Translations under genes and position numbers: made by a program | Shown here: positions 53,645-64,000 of the stretch, piece by piece | Layout of the letters: each line of letters starts with the position of its first letter | Position numbering within the stretch: position 1 is the first letter of the stretch | Notes under the pieces: generated by a model | Database searches by the model: none | The model's input: only the letters and a program-made list of their open reading frames with translations | What the model was told of the DNA's origin: nothing | From: Paralithodes platypus | Lineage: Eukaryota > Arthropoda > Malacostraca > Decapoda > Lithodidae | Direction: 5' to 3' | NCBI GenBank assembly: GCA_032716605.1 | Contig: CM064480.1 | Location: 25,534,129 to 25,598,128 of the forward strand | DNA: 64,000 nt

Positions 53645-54159
53645 TACTGTAGTATCCTCATCAACATCCCTTGCAGTCGTCTTGGTACACTTGACAACGG
53701 CTTATTTTGGATAGTTTCTAGAGGTTTATGGTTGCTCTGGATTGTCGTCTTCCTCCCAAAACAATACTGATGAAACTTGTTAAGTGCAAAGACGATTGCC
53801 AAAGTCTCCTTCTCTATCTGCGCATATCGTGTCTCCGTGTCAGTCAGTGCTCGACTTGCAAAAGCGATTGGTTTACCCTCTTGAAGTAACGCTGCTCCTA
53901 AACCTTTTTGATATGCATCACATTGAATCTCCAGCTTTTGCTCTGGGTTGTAGTACTGTAAGATGGGTGTTTGGGTCATCATCTTCTTGATCCTCTTGAA
54001 TGCCTCATCATGTTCTCTTGTCCACTTCCACTCGGTGTCCTTATGGGTCAGCTTCCTCATGGGCTCCATGACATCCGATAGACTGGGTACAAATTTACTC
54101 AAGTAATTCACCATTCCAGACAGTCGTCGTACTGCAGTCACATCCTCTGGTGCTTGCAT
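53645..54159 (-). pseudogene. Gypsy 2 RT connection and RNase H
   Basis: The product has 'VNYLSKFVPSLSDVMEPMRK' and RNase H motifs 'IQCDAYQKGLGAAL', 'QIEKETLAIVFAL' and 'TIQSNHKPLET'. The last motif normally reads SDHKPLE; Asp is replaced by Asn. It is cut at 53645 by DIRS copy D and continues at 46671. Confidence 0.88.
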
Positions 54160-55745
54160 CTCACGATTGCTTCAATCTTCTTTGGGTCAGCCATCAGACC
54201 ATCCTGCGAGATCTTGTGACCTAGGAATGTGATCTCTGTACTACCAAGCTCAGTCTTTGCTCTGTTCAGCCTCAGACCCTTTGCTCGGCATCTGTCCAGT
54301 AGGTTTCTCAGCTTTGAGTCATGATCCCTTGTAGCTTCTTCATCAGTGTCACCAACTCCAAAGACCAAAATGTCATCAGCAACACAAATTACGCCTTGTA
54401 GATCATCCAGAACCAGTTGTAGCTTCTTCTGAAAAATTTCGCTGCTTACAGCCAGACCAAAAGGAAGTCTGTTCCACCTGTATCTCCCATACGGTGTTTG
54501 AAATGTTGTCAGCTTGCGTGATTCTTCATCCAACACACAGTGCCAGTAGCCATTCTTGAGGTCAAACTTGGAGAAAACTTTGGCTTTTGCAAGGTCAGGC
54601 AGAATGTCGTCGATTACCGGTAGAGGGTGCATCTCTCTTATGAGTGCTTTGTTCAGAGCTTGAGGGTCAATGCAAATTCTCAGATCCCCCGACTTCTTGG
54701 TTCCTGCTACCATTCGACTTACCCATTCTGTAGGCTCGTCGACCTTAGTAATGAAATTTTCCTGCTCCAACTGCTCCAATTTCTCTGTAACCTTCGACTT
54801 GATGCTCAATGGTACTCTACATGAAGGAATTGCAATAGGTTTCACCGACTCATCCACTGTTAGATGAACATTTCCTGGTATCTTGCCAACTTCATCAGCA
54901 AATACGTCTTCATAGTCTGTTAGAATGTCATTCATTGCACAGATGTTTTCATAGTTAACTGTGATGAATCCCATTTTCTCAGACGCTCGCTTACCAAGAA
55001 TTGGTGTAACAACCTGTTTTACAACAACAAACTCAACAGAATAGTACCTTTGTGGTTGCTTGCAGTTGCGGACATCAATCCTACACTTTCCCAACGGCTG
55101 AATTGTAGTAGAGTTCCACATTTGAAGAGTTGACTCACACGGCTGTAGCTCTGAGTCCGGTACCAGATGACTTGGAATGACATTCACACTTGCCCCGCTG
55201 TCGATCTGGAACTTCACTTTATTACCGTTGACCATGAGATTAGCCATTATGTGTTTTCCTGTGGATCCGGTCGATACGTTCATGATGTATTTCCGTCCTC
55301 TTGAGTTATCTTCTGAGTCGTCGCTTTCTTCTGTGTCTCCATCTTCTACCGTATGGACTCTGCGCGATGTCTTCTTTTTGCCTCCTGTCGCTGCGCTTCT
55401 TGCTGCTTCGCCGGTCGCTGCATTACTTGGACATTTCTTGGCATAGTGTCCCGTTTTCTTGCATTTATGGCATTTGGCATCAGTTGCAGGACAGTTCTTC
55501 TTACCCCAATAATGTGCTAGACCACACAAGTCGCACTGCCTGAGGTTAGGCTTAGTCTTTGTTGATTGTGGATTACTCTTCTTGGGTTTTGCACTGAGTT
55601 TGTGTAGAGACTCCTGCTTGTCACTTCGAAATGCTATCATTGATCTCCTTGAAGTTTCATAGGCAGTACACATCTTAAGTACAACATCTATGGTTAGGCT
55701 ATCCTCCCTAAAGAATTTTTCCCGAATTGTGTATTCTCTTGGCAA
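54138..55745 (-). pseudogene. Gypsy 2 gag end, protease and reverse transcriptase
   Basis: 535 codons carry two zinc knuckles ('CDLCGLAHYWGKKNC' and the canonical 'CHKCKKTGHYAKKC'), an acidic linker, protease 'FQIDSGASVNVIP', and RT motifs 'SKFDLKNGYWH', 'RLPFGLAVSSEIF' and 'VADDILVFG'. In many Mag-lineage elements gag and pol share one frame, as here. It is separated from RNase H by a frameshift near 54160 and from gag upstream by one near 55720. Confidence 0.9.
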
Positions 55746-56660
55746 CCAAAAACAATTTTATCCCTCAGAAGTTCATCTTGAAGTTCTCCATATCCACAGT
55801 GTCTTACCAAAGTCTTCAGACTAGTGATAAAAGATTCCAAGGATTCATCTTTCCTTTGCATGCTATCATGAAAGTTGTACCTCGCCATCAGCTGCTAATC
55901 TCTTGGTGAAAAATGCTTGTCAAATTTCCCAATTAACACTTTAAGAGCGGGTGGTGGAGTATATTTCACCGTGCCGCCCAGCGTTTTTTTTGTTTACCAT
56001 AAATGGGGTTGTTTCCGTGCTCTTTTTCATGCATAAACAAGAGCCAGAGCGTAATACAAGTATGTATCCCTGAAAGGGCGTAAATTGAGCTTTCCAATGA
56101 CACCTGAACCATCCTTCTACGATCACTGGTTGTCTTGTAACGATCGTGCAACCGAAGGGCAAAATCGATAAAATACGGTCATTTCGTTACATTATTACGT
56201 GTGTAGCGAGTGAGAGAGGGTGGAGTAGGGTGGAGTACATCTCAGTAGCTCCACGGCCACCGTGGCGAGCGGTCATGAGGCAACCTACGCTCCTCCCACC
56301 GCTCCGCTCTCTCTCAGAGCACATTACGTGCTCAAAATTGCATGCGACTATAGCCGGGCCCCGCCACATAGGCCACATTTATTTCACTCGACTATAGCCG
56401 GGCACCGCCAGTTAAGGGTTAATGTTGCATAAGTCAGGGCAGATTCATCTTCTATGCCAAAAGAATCGTAGATATCTAGCAAAATGTCACCTCCAGTCAA
56501 CAATTTCGCTATTTTAATATCATCACTCTTACTTACCCTTCAGACCGTTGCCAATGATGTAAAGATCGAGTTTCTTCTTGTAACGCCTCCACGCCACTGC
56601 TTCCTCAATCTCAGACTTGCAAACGAACAAAGGCTGTGACGACAGTGAAGTGGACGCCAT
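55694..56660 (-). pseudogene. Gypsy 2 gag N-terminal part, interrupted
   Basis: From ATG 56660 the frame reads capsid-like sequence ('AVAWRRYKKKLDLYI', 'AKLLTGGDILLDIYDSFG'). It is broken by an inserted repeat and resumes at about 55970 ('VLIGKFDKHFSPRD', an in-frame stop, then 'ARYNFHDSMQRKDESLESF'). It ends by frameshift near 55720. Confidence 0.8.
55971..56423. mobile_element. unclassified ~450-bp insertion in gag
   Basis: The gag coding homology stops on both sides of this block. On the minus strand the right end begins TTAA then cccttaactggcggtgccc; the left end is 'gtgccgcccagcg'. 'cgactatagccgggc' occurs twice inside (56346 and 56389). One end resembles a TTAA-CCC piggyBac-type terminus, but the other does not match it. 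Confidence 0.5.
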
Positions 56661-56761
56661 GACGTCACTCATATCTTTCGACTTTTTGAGGTTAAATCCA
56701 AGGATTACTCACTTGTTCAGCTGTAGAACTTGGTCAGCAGTACTTCATTCACACGTACACT

Positions 56762-56780
56762 GCTTACCCAGCTGCCACCA
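56762..56780 (-). other. primer-binding site of Gypsy 2
   Basis: The minus strand reads TGGTGGCAGCTGGGTAAGC directly after the LTR end, the expected position. Confidence 0.8.
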
Positions 56781-56939
56781 TGTAGATATGGGTATATATA
56801 TCGGGTTCATAATGAGACACATTGGATATGAGTTCTACATGTATTGGGTGTGGCTGGTTACATAACAACAAAGAGCCTTGTCGTCAAGGAAGGTTTTAGG
56901 AAGCCCTGCCTTTATATCGGCTCGCCTGTAGATTATATA
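56781..56939 (-). repeat. 5' LTR of Gypsy 2, main part
   Basis: It matches the 3' LTR. The remaining 35 bases are at 58463-58497, beyond the miniature DIRS insertion. Confidence 0.9.
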
Positions 56940-58462
56940 TTTATTAGTGGCCCCTCCATCATTGACGAACATGCCTATTACATAAGGCATCCTCTTCAAA
57001 CACTAATCCGCCGTAGTTTGAATCTACCGCGCAGAGCATTTAAAATCTGAGGAGCCTTCATCATGAGCGCACGCGACCTCACTCATGCCTTCAGTCATGA
57101 ATTGGGTTCTCACTACGAAAAAACTTCGTAAAAAATAAAAAACAAAAATTAAATAAACATAACTATCCAATAAGCTTTCCATCATATCGTAGATGTACTT
57201 GTGTGGATCTTTGACCAGACGCTGATTCAGGCGTCATTCTTCCTCTCTGCTCTGCGGTCAGCCGGCCCGGACGTGTCTCTCCGAGGAGGGTGCAGTCAGT
57301 GTGACATAGGACACCCTAGACCCCTCCGGAGTATGTGTTCAGAACATACGAGCTGTGATACTGGTTGTAGGCATTGTATTATAAAATTTCTCTGTAGTAT
57401 TCATTGCAGGAAATTGTGCTAAAGGCCAATAGTAGTGTTATGACAATTCTTGTTGTAAGTAGCTTTGGCTGTGAAGCAATAGATTTTTTGAGAAATCTCG
57501 GTAGTGGCAACTACGACTTTTACTTTTGCAGTAATTACTTCTGCATAAGTACACGAGTTCAGTACTTCTACGAATGTACAAGAATTCATTTATGTTTGGT
57601 TATATTTTTAGGAATATATCCACTAGTTAATGGGGTTTATATGTGCACATGTAAACTTATAAGTTTTTAGTTTTCACCACTTACTTTAAGTGGGGTGCCT
57701 TCTTAACTAGCAGATCTGTGCACAGAGTCTCAGAGTTAACCCTTTTTTCAAGCAGGCTTCTTTGAAGCACGCTCCTGCTTGTACCCCTTTTTGAAGATTT
57801 AGGCTGTATAAAGTTTATGCACCCGGATATCTCTTTTTTACAAAAGTAAGAATACTATGTGGTTGTTTGATTATCTGCTTTTCTAGAGTTATGATATGAT
57901 TACGAATGTCCCCTTCCAGTCTTAGAAATCAGGCATGTTCGTCAATGATGGAGGGGCCACTAATAAATTATAGGTTTGACTCTTGTAAGGAGATAAAGAA
58001 AACCTAATATTTAGTAGTGGCCCCGTAATCATTGACGACTGGGGCCCTCCCGACCATCCCCTTCCCATTCGTTGATGTATTAAGGATTTTGGTTTACTTG
58101 ATATGTCAGTGAAGGAAGAATGACGCCTGAATCAGCGTCTGGTCAAAGATCCACACAAGTACATCTACGATATGATGGAAAGCTTATTGGATAGTTATTC
58201 TTATTTTCTTTTTGTTTTTTATTTTTTACGAAGTTTTTTCGTAGTGAGAACCCAATTCATAATGACTGAAGCCATGAGTGAGGTCGCGTGCGCTCATGAT
58301 GAAGGCTCCTCAGATTTTAAATGCTCTGCGCGGTAGATTCAAACTACGGCGGATTAGTGTTTGAAGAGGATGCCTTATGTAATAGGCATGTTCGTCAATG
58401 ATTACGGGGCCACTACTAAATATTAGGTTTTCTTTATCTCCTTATAGGAGTCAAACCTATAA
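56940..58462 (+). mobile_element. miniature DIRS-like element (copy E)
   Basis: At 1523 bases, it has a left ITR (56940-57244), a 3' region (57299-57931), a complementary region (57932-58038), a spacer, and a right ITR with terminal extension (about 58105-58462). No ORF is present, so it would depend on proteins from a full copy. The 3' LTR of the same Gypsy shows the unoccupied target. No target duplication is evident. Confidence 0.9.
57932..58038 (+). repeat. complementary region of the miniature DIRS
   Basis: 57932-57967 is complementary to the left end, and 57968-58038 is complementary to the right end with two mismatches. Confidence 0.88.
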
Positions 58463-58497
58463 TTTAGCTAAAAATATTGTTTACCAATATTGTAACA

Positions 58498-58502
58498 GGA
58501 GT
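58498..58502. other. target-site duplication GGAGT, right copy
   Basis: It is the partner of 45153-45157. Confidence 0.85.
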
Positions 58503-59489
58503 GACACACAAACTCCACTTCACAGACATTTAACTAACATTGATTGACAAGCTACCGTGCTCAGATAATTATCGCCAGATAACACTCGGACGACGTGTGC
58601 ACTCAAGAACACGAATCATTGTTCGTTACACAACACTTAACCCCACCAAATACATAGAGCCCCACACAACACTAGGGCTCATTACACATACACAATAACG
58701 TACATATGCTGTCTCATCCCCCCTTCAAAGGACATCAAACAGTGCACTCACTTACTTGTCCTAACTCACAAAACGGGAGACAGCAAATCACGAACACAGA
58801 GGGGTGAGCACAGACCGGGGTGAGGAGCTCTCTCCACCTCCAACCTCCGCCAAGCTTCAGACAGTACTAACTCTCCACCTCTTACCTCCTAACCGACATT
58901 TCCTTCCTAAGCCCTAACTTTCGGCAAGAAAATGGAGTCACACTGGTCTTATAACAGAGTCACACAAACTCCTGATAAGGACTTCTCATGTCGTGGGAAG
59001 CATACATTTTCTCAGGCCTCCAAGGTCCACGTGTGCACGTAGGTGGACTATTCTCACGGGTCGTCCTTGTTGTTGCCTACCCGACACCTGGGTAGTTAAG
59101 GACTCCTCTATCTCTCCTCCCTCCTTCACTGCTTCTCTGCCTTGCCTTACAATATATAAACCTGTTTTAGGATCTTTATTAATCGTGGCCACCCATCGGT
59201 TAATATAGAGACCTTAAATAATATATATATATAAATATAAAGTAAGTGTATTAAAAACTCCTTGTTGGTATGGCCTCTTCCACTTGGGTTTTCTAATCAT
59301 TTACATACTGCATCCGTAGCTACATACGTATAACTGATTACTTCTGGCAACCCAGAATTTAATATAGTTATTCATATTAGTTTCTCCTCTAACCTAATAC
59401 AAATATTGAAAGACGAAGGCAACCCTACCTTTCAATACATTTATTATTTTAGACATTTTGCTGGCACTTAACTCACAGAGATCTAGGAG
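58503..59489. other. non-coding DNA
   Basis: No recognised gene or element. A 68-codon minus frame at 58986-59192 shows no known motif. Confidence 0.35.
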
Positions 59490-59725
59490 AGAAAGATCTT
59501 TTGTGTTGTTGTTGTTGTTGTTCCCCAAGCTGCCTGGCCGAACAGCCCCAAGGCCTCGAGCAAGGCCAAGGCCATAACCGAGCACCCCCACAGAACCCTC
59601 TCTGCCGACCACAATAAAGCCTGGGTGACCGAAGCCACTCCATGGCGGGGAGCTGAGGAGGGTGCGGAAACGCCCGGGAAACCAAAGCCCCACCCAGGGC
59701 CCTGTGCCCCTCAGCAATTATGAAG
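59490..59725 (-). repeat. GC-rich retroposon tail with (AAC)n
   Basis: The minus strand gives GC-rich sequence ('tcggttatggccttggcctt') ending in about six AAC units (59503-59521). This is the form of a SINE or LINE 3' end. No head is recognised. Confidence 0.5.
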
Positions 59726-60562
59726 AGAAAGTTGAGGGGTAAAGGAAAAATGTGACGCTTTGGCTTCCAATCTTGGTAGATTGGGAGGTCAATCCACGGA
59801 AGAGACGCCGTCAATTGAAATCTAGAAAATATATAAGTAAAAGGAACACTCAGAGTAAGCTATGGGTATGGCAGAAATCGCTCAGTTCTCACTCTGATAG
59901 ACTAGCCCATCACCACATAGCTAGAACCCAATCCTCTCAGCATCAGGTAGGAAAGGCCCTAGAAAGCCACCTTTGGCGGGGGAATAGCTCCCCTATTTCA
60001 ACCCTTTCGGGGTTGGGCACCCGCCTCTTTTGTGTTAGAAAGGTCTATGCGAGATACTCTCAGGAGCACTTAGCATATATAGATCCTAGGCACAAATTGT
60101 CTTTGGCACCCTACCAGGATCTGTGACTAAAAGGTTAAACACTGCCCAAGTTCTTTGAACCTCTTAAAAAGATTAGAGACTGTCAATAAGAGTTACTTGT
60201 ATCGACTCCTCTTGCGATCGTCCGATGTTTTGTTAATCCGGCCCTGCCTGAAACATAACATTTAAAATCCTAGCTCAAGAGTACCTGAACGGAACTTCAT
60301 CAACGGTTAATATTAAAGGTCAGAATAGTCAAGTATTTGTGCAAAAGCTACATGCCTAGAATACTTGCGTTAGTTCGATGTGGTGACCAACTGTACTCCT
60401 CATAGTTACGGAACCATATTTAAGACCCAAAGCCCATTAACCCAACTGTAACTTCTTCACACGACCGGACACCCTGGACGGCCCATGGAGCAGCCAAGAA
60501 ACCCTCAACGACAGCGCATCGAGATTCCAAGAAGACAACTCAACAGTGCATTATTATTAAAA
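59726..60562. other. non-coding DNA
   Basis: No supported gene. A short inverted stretch (ccctttcggggttggg) lies near 60001. Confidence 0.35.
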
Positions 60563-61344
60563 TGCCCCAGAACGAGAAGCCCACCACAGAAGCCACGAGA
60601 GAACACCACACAGAAACACCCGAAAGAAAGGCCCACAGAACGAAAGGACCAGGTGACCGAGCCAACCAGTTCAGACAGGCCGAAGCCCGCAGGGTTAAGC
60701 AGCTCCAAACCACACCTGCCTACCCCTTCTAAACACTGACCTTTCCCACACCTCGCGTATACACTACCCCTCGTGTCCTACACCTCTACCTACATGATGA
60801 TGAACATAAATACACCTTAAGTTAATACAGCCATGCCTGTCCCTAGACCTCGTATCTTCCTTTCCATGACGAGTATAGATATATGTACCCCCGTGCTCAG
60901 TCGCCCCCCCTTGCCTTGTTCTTCTAGTAACTAAGTGTATATATATAATATTAACCGGAGTATGCCACCAGTATTGATACGACATAGCGGCACTGTCCTT
61001 GTGTCGTATTGTGCCACGTGCAGACCAACCAGGTTTCATCATCTTATTAGGACGACGGCTATAATGTCGTCATTCATGCATGTATTCAATCCTTAGGTTA
61101 GTTATCTTTATCCGCCATTGTGTTCATCTCTTCCATTTACTTTTCCACAATTGTTATACGTCTTCCAATCACCTCCTTCGTATCCACAGTCCACACTACT
61201 CTATTTTGCTTCGTGTCCTACACCTCTTACCCGCCAGACTCTACCTACATGATGATGAACATGAATACACATTCATTTAATACACCCATGCCCTGTCCCT
61301 AGGTTGAGCCAATGCCAACCAGTTCAGACAGCCATAAATCTACA
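60563..61344 (+). repeat. third, rearranged copy of the giant LTR
   Basis: 60563-60838 matches the LTR start (9623-9900) and 61078-61340 matches 10188-10450. The 99-bp array between them is replaced by 240 bases of other sequence. It is then cut by DIRS copy F at 61345. Confidence 0.85.
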
Positions 61345-62699
61345 TTTATTAGTGGCCCCTCCATCATTGACGAACATTCCTATTACATAAGGCATCCTCT
61401 TCAAACACTAATCCGCCGTAGTTTGAATCTACCGCGCAGAGCATTTAAAATCTGAGGAGCCTTCATCATGAGGTCACGCGACCTCACTCATGGCTTCAGT
61501 CATTATGAATTGGGTTCTCACTACGAAAAAACTTCGTAAAAAAGAAAAAAAAGAAAAAGAAAATAAGGATAACTATCCAATAAGCTTTCCATCATATCGT
61601 GGATGTACTTGTGTGGATCTTTGACCAGACGCTGATTCAGGCGTCATTCTTCCTTCTCTGCTCTGCGATCAGCCGGCCCGGACGTGTCTCTCCATGCTCC
61701 GCTGGTTCCGCATTTGCTGCGTCCCTAGTGAGTTTTTTCTCATTTGTTTACTCCGGGATGTATCGAGTAAGGTTAGGATATGCGTAGCAGGAGTGTCCTG
61801 GGCTGGTTGCCCGCAGTGCAGTGTATTTTGGGTCGTGTGTTTGGGGCATCTATTTCGGATGTACCCTCGTGGTCCGGTTGTGGACAGGTGAACTTTTTCA
61901 CAGTTAGCTAGCTTTGTGATGCAGGCGGCTTTCATTACGCGTTATTGCTTCCTTTTATCTTTCTGATGAGGTAGCGTATTTTTGCTGACATTCCCAGCGT
62001 ATTTTTCTTCACTTAGTGAAGTTTTTTCTGGGTCCCGAGTCAGTTCTTCCCTTTGCCGGAAGTATTTGCTACAGTGGTGTGTTGGCGGTGGTTCCTGTTG
62101 TGATATAATTCAGTGCTTTTTGTTTATATTCCGACATGTTAATGTTATCCGTCTGCCTAGGCCTAGCCAGCCTCTCGTAGCTTTACCACATATACAAGTC
62201 TTATTGATTTATTTTCTAAATATGTACTACTGTGTCATGTGTGTCCTGGTTTAGTTGTGTATTGGCTAATTCCACGGACTATTTATGTGTCCTGGGTTAG
62301 TTGTGTATTGGCTAATTCCACGGACTATGTTGGGCCCGGCGTTAGTTGTGTTTTGGCTACGCCTTGGTCCGGTGGTGCGTTCAGATGGTATCTGGACGGG
62401 GTGGGTTTTTTCCGGCGGGTTTTTCTTGGTTTCACCTTGATAACCCCGGCTGGTTGCCGAGTTTTGGCCACGCGTGGTTTAAAAACAGGCTTGTTTCCCC
62501 GGCGAGTGGGTGTCTGTGGCTCCCCAGGACTGCGTCTCTGGGGTGCCTGTTTCAGGCTCCTTATGATTCCCGGCGGGTTGGCTGTACCCATCTAACAGTG
62601 TTCATACGGACACGTGTTGTTTGTAGTTTTTTCGGTTTTGCAAAGCCAATATAAAACTATGCTGTTGTTGTATTTCCTCCCCAGCGATCTTTTACAAAG

Positions 62700-63010
62700 C
62701 AGTGGGGTTAGGAACAATTGGGGTTAACCTTTAAACTTTAAATCACCCGGCGGGTGCAACCTGGAAGGGTGGGATGCCCGAATTTGCAAAATTCAGTATA
62801 GTTGACCAGACAATTGAGGGATGCATTGTGTATCGCCTCCTTCAACATATGGCACTTTAGGGCACAATTGGGGTTAACGTTTTTTAAACTAATATTCACA
62901 CCCGGCGGGTGCTTCTTGGAGGGATGGGAATAACGAATTTACAATTCAGTTAGTTAACCAGACAATTGAGGGATACGTTTTGTATCGCCGCCTTCAACAT
63001 ACGGCGATCT
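62700..63010 (+). repeat. tandem leader repeats of DIRS copy F
   Basis: Two units with period 155 each hold the palindrome cacccggcgggtg (62744 and 62899), 'accagacaattgagggata' and a closing 'gtatcgcc.ccttcaacata.ggc' phrase. Confidence 0.8.
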
Positions 63011-63450
63011 AAAAAGATACTTCGGGAGAAGTTAGATCTCGTATATTTGTCAGGCTTCCCAGTTTTTGATCTACGAGATAATTCGGGGGCCGGCGTCTTT
63101 TTTAGTTTTTTTTTTTTTCAAAAATTGAATCTTGAAACAAACACCACCGGAAAGACTTAATCAGTTATAAACGCCATGCTGGTCTTTATATATTATGTCA
63201 GAGGGTATTCATAAATCTTTTGGACAAATTAAGATATTCTGAAATCTTTTACTTAGGAAACCCCACCGCGTAGCGAGCTGTAGTCGTTGAGTATTACGTC
63301 TCGTTACCCGGCGGGTTATTTAACACTTGTGTGCGAACATGTTTGGGTTAACCTTATGAGCATTAATTCCTGGAAATTTTATTTTTTTCCAGAGCTGGGT
63401 CCCGGCGGGTCTATGCAGAACCTGGAGTAAGTATCCCACCAGTCTCTGTC

Positions 63451-63564
63451 ATGGCTACCTTTGCCCCGGTTTTTGCTTTATGCATTACACCCTCCTGTTC
63501 AGGTATCCCTATTTTTGCGCACACCCTCTGTATAAAATGTGTTAAAATGTCTCGTTTGGTGTGA
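63451..63564 (+). pseudogene. DIRS gag N-terminus, copy F
   Basis: 37 codons from ATG 63451 match the gag start of copy B, including the first four cysteines, and end at TGA 63564. After this point the sequence is unlike copy B. Confidence 0.7.
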
Positions 63565-63568
63565 GTTA

Positions 63569-63990
63569 CCTTTCCGGCGTTTTTTTTCGTTGCTCCGAGA
63601 ACACCGTTTTTGTTTACCGAGTTTTAGTCAGGATGGCTCAAAATAGGTAAGTTACCCCGACGAGTTTGGTCGCTTGAGGGCTCATAAGAAACTGCGTTTT
63701 CTGTGGTCGAGCCTGGGATCAGGCTTCCTGTGTTATTCATTGCTTTATGCATTACGCCCTCCTGTAATGTATAGTTTAGTGTGGGTTACCTTTCCGGCGT
63801 TTTTTCTCGTTGCTCCGAGAACACCGTTTTTGTTTACCGAGTTTTAGTCAGGATGGCTAAAATAGGTAAGTTACCCCGACGAGTTTGGTCCTTGAGGGCT
63901 CATCAGAAACTACGTTTTCTATGGTCGAGCCTGGGATCAGGCTTCCTGGGTTATTCCCGTCGAGGGGGATCCACACAGTTTTCTAGGTGA
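63569..63990 (+). repeat. 220-bp tandem duplication after the gag start of copy F
   Basis: Units start at 63569 and 63789 ('cctttccggcg'). Each contains a pyrimidine-rich 'gttttagtcag|gatggct' and an 'aaatag|gtaagt', which look like splice acceptor and donor sites. Confidence 0.8.
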
Positions 63991-64000
63991 TCAGGCTGAC

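Larger units (their letters stand above)
45158..58497 (-). mobile_element. Ty3/Gypsy element 2 (Mag-like), interrupted by two DIRS copies
   Basis: On the minus strand: 5' LTR (58497-56781, interrupted), primer-binding site, gag, protease, RT, RNase H, integrase, purine tract, 3' LTR (45325-45158). LTRs begin TGTTAC and end CA, and a perfect 5-base duplication flanks the whole unit. 46672-53644 and 56940-58462 are later DIRS insertions; 55971-56423 is another inserted repeat. The protein motifs (IDSGAS protease, VADD RT) resemble the Mag lineage. Frameshifts in gag and near 54160 and 46250 show it is dead. Confidence 0.93.
61345..64000 (+). mobile_element. DIRS element copy F, 5' part, continues past the window
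   Basis: Left ITR at 61345-61655, then leader collinear with copy A, then the gag start at 63451. It is collinear with the 5' half of copy D. The end of the element lies outside the window. Confidence 0.87.

Noticed and set aside
58986..59192. 68-codon minus-strand ORF
   Set aside because: No recognisable motif, no conserved copy in the window, and short enough to be chance.
59975..60040. Possible small structured RNA
   Set aside because: There is one short hairpin only, with no promoter boxes and no second copy.

Overview
The window is eukaryotic genomic DNA made almost entirely of transposable elements. I find no convincing host gene. The mix points to an arthropod, most likely a crustacean: BEL/Pao and Ty3/Gypsy LTR elements, CR1-, RTE- and Jockey-like LINEs, tRNA-derived SINEs, a DIRS tyrosine-recombinase family, TCAGT-type initiator, and abundant microsatellites and satellites. 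The lineage is an inference from element types only. A 100-base run of N at 41186-41285 is an assembly gap.

Layout. 693-5945 (minus): a decayed BEL/Pao element whose first ORF after the primer-binding site is an intact SGNH-hydrolase-like gene. 6421-7560: a 5'-truncated CR1-like LINE. 7740-8048: an old relic of the LTR family found complete further on. 8701-9590: a minisatellite with perfect hairpins, split by a SINE. 9623-24160 (plus): a Ty3/Gypsy element with ~3.5 kb LTRs, gag, a broken pol, a proline-rich tail and an extra ORF that runs through the polypurine tract into the 3' LTR. 25141-27908: microsatellites, an RTE-like LINE 3' end and 46 almost identical copies of a 31-bp satellite. 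27942-29789 (minus): a CR1 LINE with a nested LINE and SINE.

29790-38806: DIRS elements. The central copy (31512-38525, minus) keeps three long open frames: a gag-like protein with an arginine/serine-rich segment, RT/RNase H, and a tyrosine recombinase frame overlapping it for about 1.8 kb. Its inverted terminal repeat and internal complementary region fit the known DIRS circle model. 39330-41185: tandem 5' monomers and ORF1 (zinc cluster, coiled coil, SGNH esterase) of a LINE. 41286-45152: SINE, degenerate repeats and unassigned DNA.

45153-58502: a second Ty3/Gypsy element (minus) bounded by a perfect GGAGT target duplication, with two later DIRS insertions. One (46672-53644) lies in pol and carries its own nested LINE and SINEs. 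The other (56940-58462) is a miniature DIRS element inside the 5' LTR. For this one the empty site is visible in the 3' LTR at 45290, and no target duplication is seen. 60563-61344 is a third, damaged copy of the giant LTR, interrupted by another plus-strand DIRS element that runs off the window at 64000.

How it fits together: nesting gives a relative order. The Pao, CR1 and Gypsy elements are older hosts, DIRS copies landed inside them, and LINE/SINE copies landed inside a DIRS copy. The most unusual items are the SGNH ORF of the Pao element, the accessory ORF of the giant-LTR Gypsy, the miniature DIRS element, the repeated palindromes in the DIRS leader, and the hairpin minisatellite.
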